Source of the DNA: Citrus sinensis
Lineage: Eukaryota > Streptophyta > Magnoliopsida > Sapindales > Rutaceae
NCBI RefSeq assembly: GCF_022201045.2
Contig: NC_068562.1
Span: 10,911,001 to 10,975,000, forward strand
Reading direction: 5' to 3'
Length of the DNA stretch: 64,000 nucleotides
The position numbers were made by a program, and so were the translations under genes. Shown one piece after another: positions 44,873 to 56,163 of this stretch. The notes beneath the pieces were generated by a model. The model did no database searches, had not been told where the DNA came from, and was given only the letters and a program-made list of their open reading frames with translations. Position 1 is the first letter of the stretch; each line of letters begins with the position of its first letter.

Positions 44873-46746
44873 ATTTCTGAGGTCTGTACCAGTTTGGATC
44901 TATACCAGTTTGGAGAACTAGTAATTTCTCGTAAGTAATATTATCCATTATTTCATGAGCTAATGTTTAAAGCGATTTTTGGGTTATGATGTCAATCAAG
45001 TTAAAGCAACATTACTTGTGAGTGGAAATATATAATGATTATATTTTTATTCTACTTTTTTTTTATCTTCTTAAAGTTTATAATTAGGCAAAATTAATGA
45101 ATACTTAATTACAATTTAGGGTGATATTCTTTAAATGGTTCACATGAATAGATTTAAGTAGTATAATAAATCTCTTACTCACTTTATAAAGGCTTAACTA
45201 AGTTTACAAAATTATTTCTTTTAGTAGTAATAATTTTGGATCGAACTCTCAAATTATTGAAATATTTTATGTCCAAGCTTTATTATGCCTAATATAAATA
45301 TGGAGATTCATAGTTATTTTATGCCCAGTTTAAGGAAACTGCAGTTTGAGAACTTATTTTTTGCCTTGTTAAATAAGCTTTTAGAATGAATAAATTGAGG
45401 AAATGAGTGGTGATTTATTTATAATAGAGCATTTGTGATAACTTTTAACTATGCACAAAAATCATTTGGTATATGTAGATAGAGTAACATGCTTGTGCTG
45501 AAAGTAGATATTACATTGAAAACTTCTTGGCTGCTATAGTTTGCTATATATATAACCTTTACCAAAAGAGAATAATTGAGTTTATTTATAAATAGCTTAT
45601 GAGTATTTTTTTCTTTCGAACAAAATAATTTTATTTCTGTTAATTGTTGTTTCTCTAATGGCTCGATATTGGCAGCTAATTTTTTTTTTCTTTTCCATGT
45701 ATTCATATGCAGATTTGATCAATGTGTTTGAAGTCTTTATTCTTCAACTTCACTTATATCCTAACCTATACAGTCTATTGAATGGAGAAGCTGCTGGTGG
45801 ATAACGCAATTATACTACTCATATTCAAAGAGTGAAAGGCAGTCATCCTTGTCAATTTAGCTTATAGATTTATTAAATTTAGCCACAAGTAGTAGGCATT
45901 TGATTGGATAGTAGAAATTTTTATGTATTGAATTTGGATTATTTAGTTATGAGAGTAGGATATCTCATATTTTTGTTATTGAAGTTTTGGAATTTGTAAT
46001 ATATACTAATAATATTTAAATGTGAAATGAAAGATTTTATGATATAAATCAATTTCTTTTTGTTATTTTGTGGTGCCTTTTAATTTTCCGAATAAATCAA
46101 TAAGTAATGATCCAATTCAATTTTTTATTTTTTTAAAATAAATTAACTAGTGATACCATGGTAACAATAATCATAGACACTAATAAAATATCAATAACTA
46201 CTAATACTATGGTGTCATAATATCGGTGATACTGTAGTAATAGTAATCACTGACACCACTTACAAGTGTCACTATTTTTCTGACTCCCAGATTACTGACA
46301 CAATTAACAAGTGTCAGTGAAAGTAATTTCTGACACTATTCTAAAGTCAGTAAAGACCATTTTTCTAGTAGTGTTGGAGGAGTAGATCTCCAAAAATTTA
46401 GGTTAAATTTTGGAGGAGTAGATTCGGTTGTAAAGTAGTTTTTTTTTAGCAATTATTAACAATTATCTGATAAATGGGATGACATGTCATTTTTATCAAT
46501 ATATATCATATGACATGTCATTTTTTACTAGGTAAATGGAATGACATGTCTTTTTTTTAATCAAAATTTCATCAATCTTAAAAGGCTATATTACCCTTAA
46601 GATGTCAGCATTTGCAAACGAAAGTTAACAGATTAGTGGACGGCAGAAGTGTTTTGTCAACTTATGGTATACAAGTGATACACTTGAAAAGTGTTCACAC
46701 ACATTTGATACGGGTGTCATTTAAGGGTATATGGCTGATAATTTTC

Positions 46747-47886
46747 AAAAAAAAAAATTAGCCTTTCTTAGCATATCATTACTTATATTCTATGCTTTCT
46801 ATATAAAGGAATTTTTTTTTCTCATCATTCATTAGCTTTTATATTAGATAAAAAATAATTTCTTAATATTTAATAACTTTCATACCTGATAAAAATTTAC
46901 TAATATTCATTTTTAAATGGTAGATTATGTTCCTTTTAATTAATAGGACCAATTACTTGCAGGTACAAGAATACATTTGAATAAATGAATAAGAATTTAT
47001 GAAATTGAGGAGAGAAAGAGAAGAAAGAGTTACCTAAGTAATTTTTTTAAAAAATATTTAGATAATAAAATTCGTCATTAAAAAAGGGATATCAATAAAA
47101 AATTGTGGGTTCAAATAGTCTCACTCTTCAAACAATTAGATATAAATCAATTAGATACCTCCTGATTTACGTTAGGTAACTTAACAATTAGATGCCAATT
47201 AATTAGATATCTCCTAATTTACAATCGTCGGTTAGATACCTTCACAATTTTGAACTATTAAGGCTGCGTTAGTAAAAATTAACTTAAATAACGTGAAAGA
47301 ATTAAATTGTATATTTAAAATTTAAACAAATATGTAATTGGTGAAAATTTTAGAATAATTAAATGAATTTTAACAAAAATAGATATACAATGAAAATATT
47401 TTAGATAAATTTTAAAAGTATAATCTTAAAATTAAATGGAGCGTTTGCCCTGATTTTAGCGTAAAAGTTAGCGTCTTTTTCTTTTTTGGGTGTTGATTTG
47501 CTTCTGATATGTTATTGGTCACTTGTTGAGTTGCTGTATACAAAGCTGAAGTCTGGAAAGAGGAAAGGTCAGCAACAATATGATTAGGAGGCATCATTAT
47601 AATTTCAAAAAAAAAAAGATTATTCTTGCAATGTGGGAACTGCCAAACTGGGAACCAGGACCCGACCTAAAATAATGCTAAAAATAGCTGTAAAGTTTGA
47701 GAGAGATGGTAAAATATCTCAGGCCTAATGAACAACCAAATCACATGCTTTTTTTTTTAATTCAAATTTTCACTTGATCAGTTGATCTACGTAGATTCAT
47801 ATTTTTTATTTTTTTAAATAGTACAATTCTTTAATTGAATTGATTTATACCTCTTTTTCTAATTTTAAAATGGAGCAGTCAAGTCT
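46747..47886. other. Intergenic, AT-rich
   Basis: No gene recognised. Short local repetition at 47130-47240 (AATTAGATACCTCCTGATTTAC and variants). Confidence 0.55.
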
Positions 47887-48316
47887 CTCATGTGTAGGGG
47901 TGGGCACTGGTAAGGACATGTTCGGTTTCGAAATAAACCAAAATTTTCAATTCAGTTCAGAATAGAAATTTCAAAAAATTGATTTGGAAATTTTCATTTG
48001 ATTCGGTTTCGAAACTAATCCATTCGATTTTTTTTTTAAATTATAAAACACTTAACCGAAATTGAAAAAATCGGATCGAACTAGATTTTTTTGGGTCCAA
48101 TCTGATTCGGCCTACCCTAAACATCACATGACATTTCTTTAATTTAAAAAAAAAATTAATTTTTCTGTTCAGTTTTTAAATTTAAAATTTAAAATTGAAA
48201 ATCAAACTAAGTATTCGATTTCTTTTAAGAAAAAGTACAAATCGAACTCCCAAAATACCAAACTGCACCAGTATTTTTTCGGATCCAGTTCGGTTTCGGC
48301 CACCCTTGCTCCTATG
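47887..48316. mobile_element. Degenerate hAT-like MITE
   Basis: Ends TAGGGGTGGGC (47895) and GGCCACCCTTG (to 48308) are imperfect inverted repeats. Flanking octamers CTCATGTG and CTCCTATG agree at 6 of 8 positions, consistent with a decayed hAT target duplication. The interior is rich in CGGTTTCG/TTCGGTT words, a familiar plant repeat pattern. Confidence 0.5.
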
Positions 48317-48587
48317 GAAAATAAGAGTTTAATGCTTCTTACTTATGAAATTTGTCTCCAAAACCTCTACCACTACAAAAATTATTTCAACTCCAACTAT
48401 GAGAGGGTATTTTCGTCGTTACCTAACGGCCAACGTTTTCACACGTGCTTGTATCTAAACTCTTATTTATGTCTTGGCCGACATTCGACAGTACTTGCCA
48501 GTACTTGTCTTACACTTGCTAATATAATATTAAAAAAATGATTTGGCCATTGATCGAAGACTAATTTTAAAAATATGTGAGGAGCTA

Positions 48588-48915
48588 GCAGGGCGTGTTT
48601 GAAGAGTTAAAATATTATAATTTGGGTTTTAAGAGCCAAAAATCTGACAAGATCTAATTACGCATGTGCTAAGATTTTTTTTGAAAAAAATAACATCTAG
48701 GTTTCGTGGAAGCCACAAAAATATGAGGCCAAATTTTTAGTTGCACCGATGGATTCTCTGCAGTCCAATTCTTCATTTGTCATTTATGCCAAGTTGCCAA
48801 CAGCATTAGTCTGTAAACAACTTAATAGCACCTTATGCTTTGTAAATGGATGCAATTTTGATCTTAAAAAATAAAAAAGAGAGAGAGAGAGCAATCAAAA
48901 AGCTATTCTCCTATT
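48588..48915 (+). repeat. BAHD upstream segment duplicated at 22195-22450
   Basis: See 22195-22450. It lies 230-560 bp before the BAHD start codon and contains a (GA)n run at 48880-48893. Confidence 0.6.
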
Positions 48916-49144
48916 TTCCTATGGGCCTCTCACAAGTGTTTAATACTCAATTCATTCTAAGTACTAAAACAGTATATCATAAAAATACATACACAAATGA
49001 AGAGTAAAAATGATCTTTTTGACGAATATATTACTTGGCTTTAGTTTATAGAACCCTTGCATAATCAATTTACATGAAACAGACTACAATACCCCCAGTA
49101 GCTTTCTGATAACTCCACAGAGAAAAGCTTTTGAGGGAAAGACA

Positions 49145-50557
49145 ATGGATGTGGAAATAATTTCAAAAGAGTTCATAAAACCTTCTTCCCCAACACCTCT
49201 TCACCTCAAAACCTACAAGCTCTCTCTCTTGGATCAACTTCATGATCACTGCTATCCACCTGTTTCCCTATACTATCCCCTTAAACAAGACACAGAACTT
49301 TCAATTAGCTCCACTGATATTGATCAAATTGTCTCCAAAAGATTGCAACTGCTAAAGCAGTCTCTGTCGGAAACCTTATCTTCCTTTTACCCACTTGCCG
49401 GAAAGATGAAAGATAAGCTCTCCGTTGATTGCAACGACGAAGGGATTTATTTTGCGGAGGCTCGAGCCAAATGCACACTTAATGAATTTCTCAACCGACC
49501 TGATCTCTCTTTGGTGATCTTTAAATTCCATCCAGTGGTGGGCAATGAGCAGCGGCAGAGTAAAGAAATTGCAGGAGCTCATGTGGGTAAAATACAGGTA
49601 ACAAGATTTTCATGTGGTGGCCTTGTCATTTGTGCTTGTATTTTGCACATGGTTGCTGATGGAGTAACATTAGGCTCATTTCTGATGAGTTGGGCCGCCA
49701 GAGCAGGTAAGAATATTGGTGAAGACACATCAATATGTCCTAATTATGAAATTTCATCTTTATTTCCACAAAATGATCATACATACCCAAGAGAAGCTAC
49801 TGCATTTTCCAAGAGTGGCAAATTTGTTGTGAGGAGATTTGTATTTGATGCCCAAGCAATAGCCAATTTAAAAGCCAAGGCAACGACTAGCTCAACGTCG
49901 TTGCAAAATCCATCACGTGTTGAGGTCGTGACAGCACTTATTTCCAAGCGCATCATGGCTGCCTTCAAAGCAAAATCAGGTTCGTACAAACCAAATCTAT
50001 TGACCCGCGTTTTAAATTTGCGGCCACTGGTCAGGCCGCCGCTGTCAGAAAATTCTTTTGGGAATTTCGTTTGGAATGCAGATGCTTTGTGCAAAGATCA
50101 TGATGATGAAGTAGAATTGGATGGCCTGGTATGGAAGCTGAGGGAATCATTTACGAAAGTTGTAAAACGTCTTCAAGGTGATGGTGAAGGGTCGCTTATT
50201 AGCCTTTGCGAAGGTATCAAAGATGAGAATAAAGAAGTGTTTGCTGACGCAAAAGATAGAATTAGCTTTAGCAGTGTGTGTAATTTTCCTTTTTATGATA
50301 TTGATTTTGGATGGGGGAAGCCTATTTGGATGAACTTTACCAGTTTTGATGGATCAATTGTTCAGTTCGCGAATTTTGTCATTCTTTCAGATACAAGATC
50401 GGGGGATGGGATTGAGGCATGGCTGCATTTGCTTGAAGAAGACTTGGCTCTTTTAGAACTTGATAGAGAGTTACTTGGATTTGCCTCCTTGGATCCAACT
50501 CCCTTGGGAAAATGCTCTTCCATTTCTCATAATGTAATACCACAATCTAAGTTATGA
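49145..50557 (+). CDS. BAHD acyltransferase, vinorine synthase-like
   Basis: A single-exon 470-residue protein, the usual length for BAHD enzymes. They transfer acyl groups from acyl-CoA to alcohols or amines of specialised metabolites in the cytosol. The catalytic HXXXD motif is HMVAD (H168 to D172), followed by Gly as usual. The structural DFGWG motif is intact at 387-391, followed by KP. The N-terminus (KEFIKPSSPTPLHLKTYKLS-x-LDQ) and the FYPLAGK segment near residue 81 are typical. The overall pattern resembles the vinorine synthase / BIA1-like clade III; substrate cannot be told from sequence. No stop or frameshift. The start lies in ACAATGG and is the first Met in the family-like N-terminus. 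A weak TATA-like TTTATAG is about 100 bp upstream. Confidence 0.95.
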   Translation: MDVEIISKEFIKPSSPTPLHLKTYKLSLLDQLHDHCYPPVSLYYPLKQDTELSISSTDIDQIVSKRLQLLKQSLSETLSSFYPLAGKMKDKLSVDCNDEGIYFAEARAKCTLNEFLNRPDLSLVIFKFHPVVGNEQRQSKEIAGAHVGKIQVTRFSCGGLVICACILHMVADGVTLGSFLMSWAARAGKNIGEDTSICPNYEISSLFPQNDHTYPREATAFSKSGKFVVRRFVFDAQAIANLKAKATTSSTSLQNPSRVEVVTALISKRIMAAFKAKSGSYKPNLLTRVLNLRPLVRPPLSENSFGNFVWNADALCKDHDDEVELDGLVWKLRESFTKVVKRLQGDGEGSLISLCEGIKDENKEVFADAKDRISFSSVCNFPFYDIDFGWGKPIWMNFTSFDGSIVQFANFVILSDTRSGDGIEAWLHLLEEDLALLELDRELLGFASLDPTPLGKCSSISHNVIPQSKL

Positions 50558-51614
50558 CAGTTCTATATATAATTTGTAGTTATGAAATTGGTAGTTAGTG
50601 TAAGTTTCATTGTTGTTTGAGTTAATTATTGGTGTCATATGATAAATGCCATACAATTGAGGTGGAAGAAATTGGATTAATTAGTTCTAATTAAGTATAG
50701 TCACTGATAATTTATAATTTTGTTATCAAGAGCTCAACCGAGTGATTTTCAAACAATTCTATTTAGTTAGTCATCCGAATTTGTCTTAGGGATGGTAGAG
50801 AGATACAAATTTAAAAAAAAATTAATTTTGGCTTTGCTCACGAAGGGTAGTTATTGATTACAAAGTAACCATAATTCCTAAATAATTTTAAAATAAAGAA
50901 TTAAATAATTTAAAAATATGTTTCAACTAGTCATAAATGTGGCTTATGTTTTAATTTAACTTTCATCATCGTTTACTAGATTAAAGTACAAAAAAGAGAG
51001 CAATAATTTTTTGACTGAGTTGTTAAGCACCTTCTCCCTTAAGTTTAAATTAGACGGTTCGAACCTGCCTAATAGTTATAATAATTTTTTTTTCCTATGT
51101 TGGACTTCGGGGGCTTAGTGCTATATTTCAATGGCTTACATATAAAATGTATTGTATATAATATTTAAAATAATAATAATAATAAGAGATGAAGACGATT
51201 ACTAGTGGGTTAAGAAAATCAAAAGAAGATCAGTTCTGAAATATTGAAGTGTTAATTAAGTATTAAAAATAGCTCCTCAAATTCTCATAAGGGGTTTGGA
51301 GAGGGATTAAAGGGTGTAAATTGCTCTCAAACCCATCTATCTATATATTTATATAAAGTTGGGACTACAAGATGTGATGTGGCATCACCATTTCTCATCT
51401 TTATATATTTTCTATTAACTAATAAACAGAGAAATTTTCTTTCAAATTTAGCTTTTCATCTTCTCATAATTAATTTGATTGTTATTACACAATCAATACG
51501 TAACAGTTCATCAAAAGACCTATTATTTTCTCTAATTGAAACATTCTTGATAATAAATTAAGCAATGATTTATAAATATTTTTAATCACTCTTCTCCTTT
51601 GCCTCACCTTAATT
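50558..51614. other. Intergenic, AT-rich
   Basis: 3' flank of the BAHD gene and 5' flank of the EC1-like gene. No gene recognised; the 51379-51561 frame is hydrophobic low-complexity sequence. Confidence 0.6.
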
Positions 51615-51623
51615 TATAAATAG
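51615..51623 (+). promoter_or_regulatory. TATA box of the EC1-like gene
   Basis: TATAAATAG, 70 bp before the ATG at 51685. A good match to the plant consensus at a normal spacing. Confidence 0.65.
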
Positions 51624-51684
51624 CAACAAAAAATATGATATTCCACGTAAATATAAACACAACATAAAAGAACAGAAAATAGCA

Positions 51685-52068
51685 ATGACTCTAAAACATG
51701 TATTTTTTATTTTGGCCTTCACTTGTCTGATCATAGCAAATATTGCAAATGCAACCAGCAGGAATGATCGCCTCAACAACAATATGAAACCATGCAACGA
51801 TCTTGTAACAAGACTTGAAGTTAGTGAAGGCCTAACGGAGTGCTGGAACACGTTAATGGAGCTAAAATCATGCTCAAATGAGATTGTTATATTCTTCCTT
51901 AATAGCCAGGCTGATACCCGTAATTGCTGGCCTGCAATGCTCACCTCTCTCGGATTCACTGCCGAAGAAGGGAACATACTGAGAGGTTACTGTGATGCAT
52001 CTTCTGCTCCTTCTCCAAGTGGCATCGCGGTGATATATCAACCTCAGGTTTCCAAGGTTTTGGCTTAG
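51685..52068 (+). CDS. EC1-like egg-cell-secreted peptide (prolamin-like), missing the CC pair
   Basis: 127 residues, single exon. Residues 1-23 form a signal peptide (hydrophobic FFILAFTCLIIANIANA). The mature part shows the EC1 / prolamin-like pattern: GL-TECW at 49-54, ELKSCSNEIVIFFLN at 59-73, CWPAMLTSLGFTAEEGNILRGYCD at 81-104. EC1 proteins are released by the egg cell during sperm activation in Arabidopsis. In the family a stretch with adjacent cysteines (CC-x-AI) separates FFLNGE from the CW motif; here only about 7 residues lie between FFLN and CW, so that stretch is deleted. The mature protein has five Cys (37, 53, 63, 81, 103) rather than a paired set. It could be a decaying copy or a divergent secreted peptide. 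Confidence 0.85.
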   Translation: MTLKHVFFILAFTCLIIANIANATSRNDRLNNNMKPCNDLVTRLEVSEGLTECWNTLMELKSCSNEIVIFFLNSQADTRNCWPAMLTSLGFTAEEGNILRGYCDASSAPSPSGIAVIYQPQVSKVLA

Positions 52069-53509
52069 ACAAGGTGCATCTATGGCACTTCTATTTCCAT
52101 GATGTTAATTTAACTAATGCAATTTTAAATAATTAAAAAATCTTTTTACTTTTAGCTTTGCTTTATTTTTTTCATGTTTTTTTAAGTCTTGTCTCTTAAT
52201 CGAATAGAATAAATCGTTAAAAGTAGAATAAAAAAAAGAATAATACTAAATTTTTTTTTTAAAACCGCGCAAAGCGCAGTTCTATTTTCTAATTAATTAA
52301 AATAAACCCGAGCTCTCAGATGCTCACTTATTGGATTAACTTAAATGGTAAAATGACACAAGTCCTCTTCATTGTGTGGACGTGGGCTTTTGACACTTGA
52401 CATAAAAGTTAAATAGAACATCCAACACTTAGAATAAAAATTAAATATCAAGCGCAAACTGCAAAAGTGTGGAAGAAAAAATAATAATAAATACTATAGT
52501 AGAAAGAAAGGAAACCTCATTCAATAAATAAATATAAATATATATATATATATATATTTATATATCAATAAAAATATCAATTTATTAAAAAAATAACACA
52601 AAAACAGGAAAAAAAAGTACCTAAAAATAGTAGTAAAAAAATTCGAGAAACAGAAAAAGTAAAAACCAATTTCTTTCTCAATTTTTTGAAAAGAAAGTAA
52701 ATATTTTATCAGCATTGATTTCATTTATTACTCGCTTCACATGCTCGTCTGATCCTATATCAAGGATGACTGTTTGAAAAATATGATACCCTTAAGCTGA
52801 CATTACAAGAATATTCTCTATAACCTTCGCAATAAACGAGATTATCCTAATTTTAAAATTGTAAAAACAGAACATAGCTTGCAATATTCCAAAGTTATCT
52901 TTGAATCAAACAAATTGCTAAAAGCATCCTATCCGTTAAGACAATCCAAGCACTAGCTTAAACAACAAAATATTTTTTAAGCATTAGCCTCATCAGTCAC
53001 AACTAATTCTACTAATTAATCAAAATCCAAAGGCATATTGAAAAATGTGAACTCTAGCTTGATTTACACGTATTAGAAAAGAAAGAGAAATATACAAGCA
53101 AATAAAAAATGCAATTCTAACTCTACTTGGAAATGAGTCTATGTTTGAGTCAATATAACTCGAGATTGGCACGCTTGTCGTATAATATTGTACTACAATA
53201 TTAATATGTGCGATTTCAAACTAAAGTATTTGGTTATAAATTGATTTGTCTCTTTTTGTGACTTTCTCACATGGTAAGTAGATTTAATTTGTTTAGTTGC
53301 GTTTATTCAACACGTACTCCGTCTTCAAAGATTCCTAGACTAAAATGCTCTTTAGCAAAGTCATTTTCCCTTTCCTTATGACTACTATTTATGCAAGTCA
53401 TAATTAATATCTCCCATGCAATATGAATATGTTGTAGGCTATAGTAAATATAGTAGAACTTTGATAAATTACTACTCTTGGGACTATAAAAATTTATTAA
53501 TTTAGTTAA
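52069..53509. other. Intergenic, AT-rich
   Basis: No gene recognised. A short (AT)n microsatellite is at about 52536-52556. Confidence 0.6.
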
Positions 53510-53514
53510 TATTA

Positions 53515-54174
53515 TGTAGTGATTTAACACCCCTTAAGACTCAAGATGATAAACCACTGCCCAGGAGACTCTAGCCAAGATCAAATAAGTTGCAGAAGAA
53601 ACTAAGCTTTGATATCAAGACTCTAACACATATTCCAATTAGCCCTAAGTCTAAGATTAATATCACAGAGTATAACCTAACTAAGAAGCACTTCACAAAC
53701 ACACAAGAAACATAATCTTACGTGGTTCGATTGTGCATGAAATGCACAATCTACATCCACGGGAGAAGCCACAAAAAAAGATTTATTGATGAATAAAAAA
53801 GACAAATACAGAGCTTTTAAACAAGAGATTACAAGCAACAAGAAGAACCTCTCTCACTCCTCAATCTCTCTCTCAAGCTCTCACTGAACCACTCGTCTTT
53901 CTCCCTCAACAACCAGTTTTATACTCCTGATGCTGAAACCCAAATTGCACAGAATCTGGACACGTGTGTGACGGTATTTAAAAAACTTGATTTGTTCCTT
54001 CACAAGCTAGCTCACGTGCTCCACTTAAGTTTCTCCAAAACGACAGAGGGCTGAGTCGTTTCGTCTTTAAACTTAAATGTCTCGTGCTGCACGTGACAAG
54101 TGACTGAAACCATTTGATCCAAACGAAGCCGTTTTTGGGCTCTGAGTTTTCGATTCATTGCACTCAAGCCCACA
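53515..54174 (-). repeat. 3' LTR of element D
   Basis: Left copy; starts TGTAGTGATTTAACACC on the plus strand and ends AAGCCCACA. Confidence 0.93.
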
Positions 54175-54229
54175 TTTCTCTACCTTGAATCAAAACTCCT
54201 TTTCCTGCTTTCTCCTCCTTTTTCTTATC

Positions 54230-54841
54230 AACTTAGTAGCTGCTCATACCAGCTAAGTCTAAGCACATGTTGAACTTAGCTGAAGGAACCGCTTTAGTCA
54301 GTATATCTGCTGGATTTTCATCTGTATGCACCTTGGCCATCCTTCACAACTCCTTGAGATACTTCGTTTCTGATGAAATGAAGTTTTATATCTATGTGTT
54401 TGGTTTTTTCATGGTGTGCAGGGTTCTTACACAAATGAATGACACTGGAACTGTTACAATGTATAGTCACTGACTTCTGCCTCACTCCCAATTCACCAAA
54501 CAACCCCTGCAGCCATAAGGCTTCCTTTACAGCTTCTGTGGTAGCTGTATACTCAGCTTTTGTGGTTGAGAGAGCAACCACATGCTACAGAGTTGCCTTC
54601 CAGTTGATGCGGCATCCTTCATACATAAACATGAAGCCTGTGAGTGACCTTTTCTTATCCAAGTCTCCTGCATAATCTGAATCTACAAACCCCAGCAGCC
54701 CATGACCTCTCCCTCTGGATCTTCCATATACTAATCCATGGCTTAAGGAACCATTTAAGTATCTCATTATCCATCTGACAGCTCTCCAGTGTTCGCTTCC
54801 TGTTTGTGCCATATATCTACTAACTACACTCACTGAGTGGG
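54230..54841 (-). pseudogene. RNase H and RT end, element D
   Basis: Frames at 54833-54585 and 54581-54318 (minus) give SVVSRYMAQTGSEHWRAVRWI, DSDYAGDLDKKRSLTGFMF, then STTKAEYTATTEA and KHIDIKLHFIRNEVSQGVVK. A 1-nt shift near 54343 separates the last segment, whose expected continuation (ENPADILTK in another frame) is still visible to about 54240. Confidence 0.88.
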
Positions 54842-56163
54842 ATAGGTGTAGTGCAAATTTTATTGAACTCGCAAGTGCACGAATCTATTGTAGAATAGAT
54901 CAATGGTGATGAGTGTCGATCCCACGAGGAGGTAGATTTTAATTATATGTAGAATTAATTTTCTATGAGAATGGTTGGATTTGTGGTGAAAGTGGCTTAG
55001 ATTATCCTAAAATTGGAATTGAAATGGCGAGAATAAATTGAAGAGAAATCTATTGAAATGACGTACTTGGGTATCTGGATCCGTATCAACATGCACCATG
55101 GGTTAAATATTCCTTATTAATGCTAATTAAATCATGAGGGGGGGAATCTACACCTCATGAACCACACTCTAATCAATATGGTGCTAAGGGCTTATCGTGC
55201 TAAATAATAATAACATTGTACTAGAGAGCCGGTGTAACCAGGGCGATATCTAGACAAGATTATTATTATTTGTCTACGAAAAGTCAAATCATCCACAAAA
55301 ATTAAAGGGGAAAAGAAAATAAATTTACCAAATAAAGCTCATGACACATGTTGAGATTTCACCTTCAACCCAAGTTTGAAAGAAAATTAGCTATTCATAA
55401 TTGAACTAGGGGTAAAATGGAAATTTATTAAAATACGTAGAAAATACAAGATAGAGAAGGAATTACAGAAAATGGAGTCCAAAAATGGATTCAGAGCTAT
55501 CAAATTAGGGGGGGAGAGCCCCTTTTTTTATAGATACATTGAGTACATCATGGCCATCAGATTAAAAACAGTTTGGACACTCTGGATTGCGCCATGTCAT
55601 CAATCAACAGTACGCAGTTTGACTACGCGGTTTGAACAGTAACACGGTTTGACCCGGCTTGAACAGTGACGCGGTTTGGTTGAAAATAATCATGTGTAAT
55701 GAATGTACTGTACGCGTAATTTTTGGTCCACTAACATACTGCCACGTCACCAATCAACAGTGCATAAGAATTTTAGTCCAACAGAATCGTGACACCTCAT
55801 CAGTCAATGCCACATCATCGGTCAATGCCATGTCATCGATCCGTCTATGTAAACAGTGTCGTGAACAGTAACGTAGACGGTATCGTACATGTGAACAGTG
55901 TTATTTTTCCTTTTATGTTCCTCTTAAGGTTTTCGACCGTCCTAAGTTCAAAAGTGATGTCCGTTTTGCCGTCCAATCTCTCGTTCATTGTGAAATGACT
56001 ATAATACCCCTAAAATATATAAAATACTTAATTAAAATAAAACACACGTAATTAAATCACAAGAAGCTTAAATACATAAAAGTAAGGGTGTTGGTAAGAC
56101 TTGAAGTGTAAAATGATGATTTTCTCCTTTATAAATATAAATTTTCTAACACTCAACAATAGG
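54842..56163 (-). mobile_element. Solo LTR of a Gypsy-like retrotransposon inside element D
   Basis: A 1312-bp sequence (54847-56158) with TG...CA ends and the target duplication ATAGG (54842-54846, 56159-56163). With it removed, the host RT reads RPDL-SHSVSVVSRYM. The minus-strand end (GGGATCGACACTCATCACC, then GATTCGTGCACTTGCGAG) resembles the 3' end of Ty3/gypsy LTRs, and other phrases recall the Athila-like LTR in this window (AATAATAATCT, GCCGGTGTAACC). No internal region or second LTR is seen. Confidence 0.8.
55615..55890. repeat. Degenerate short tandem repeats in the solo LTR
   Basis: GCGGTTTGAACAGTAACACGG-like units (about 55615-55680) and three CATCATCGGTCAATGCCA-like units (about 55795-55850). 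Both are imperfect. Confidence 0.65.

Larger units (their letters stand above)
41319..46376. mobile_element. Non-autonomous CACTA (En/Spm) transposon carrying host gene fragments
   Basis: Ends CACTACTAGAAAAATGGTCT at 41322 and its inverse at 46373, flanked by the 3-bp target duplication TTG (41319-41321, 46374-46376). Length 5052 bp. Subterminal regions on both sides carry many copies of TGACACTT / AAGTATCA-like words in both orientations, as usual in this superfamily. No transposase is visible. The interior contains exon-intron fragments of plant genes (below). Confidence 0.93.
40909..46746. mobile_element. TIR element (about 133-bp inverted repeats), split by a CACTA element
   Basis: 40909-41041 matches the reverse complement of 46614-46746 with roughly a dozen mismatches, starting GAAAATTATCAGCCATATAC. 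Without the inner CACTA insert it would be about 780 bp, with no coding region. The flanks are A/T homopolymers, so I could not define a target duplication or a superfamily. Confidence 0.8.

Noticed and set aside
40710..47120. Weak inverted similarity (GTGGGCTTATTTGAACCAAC against its counterpart near 47100) as still more outer TIRs
   Set aside because: Only about 20 bp match convincingly, and the rest is AT-rich; could not be separated from chance.
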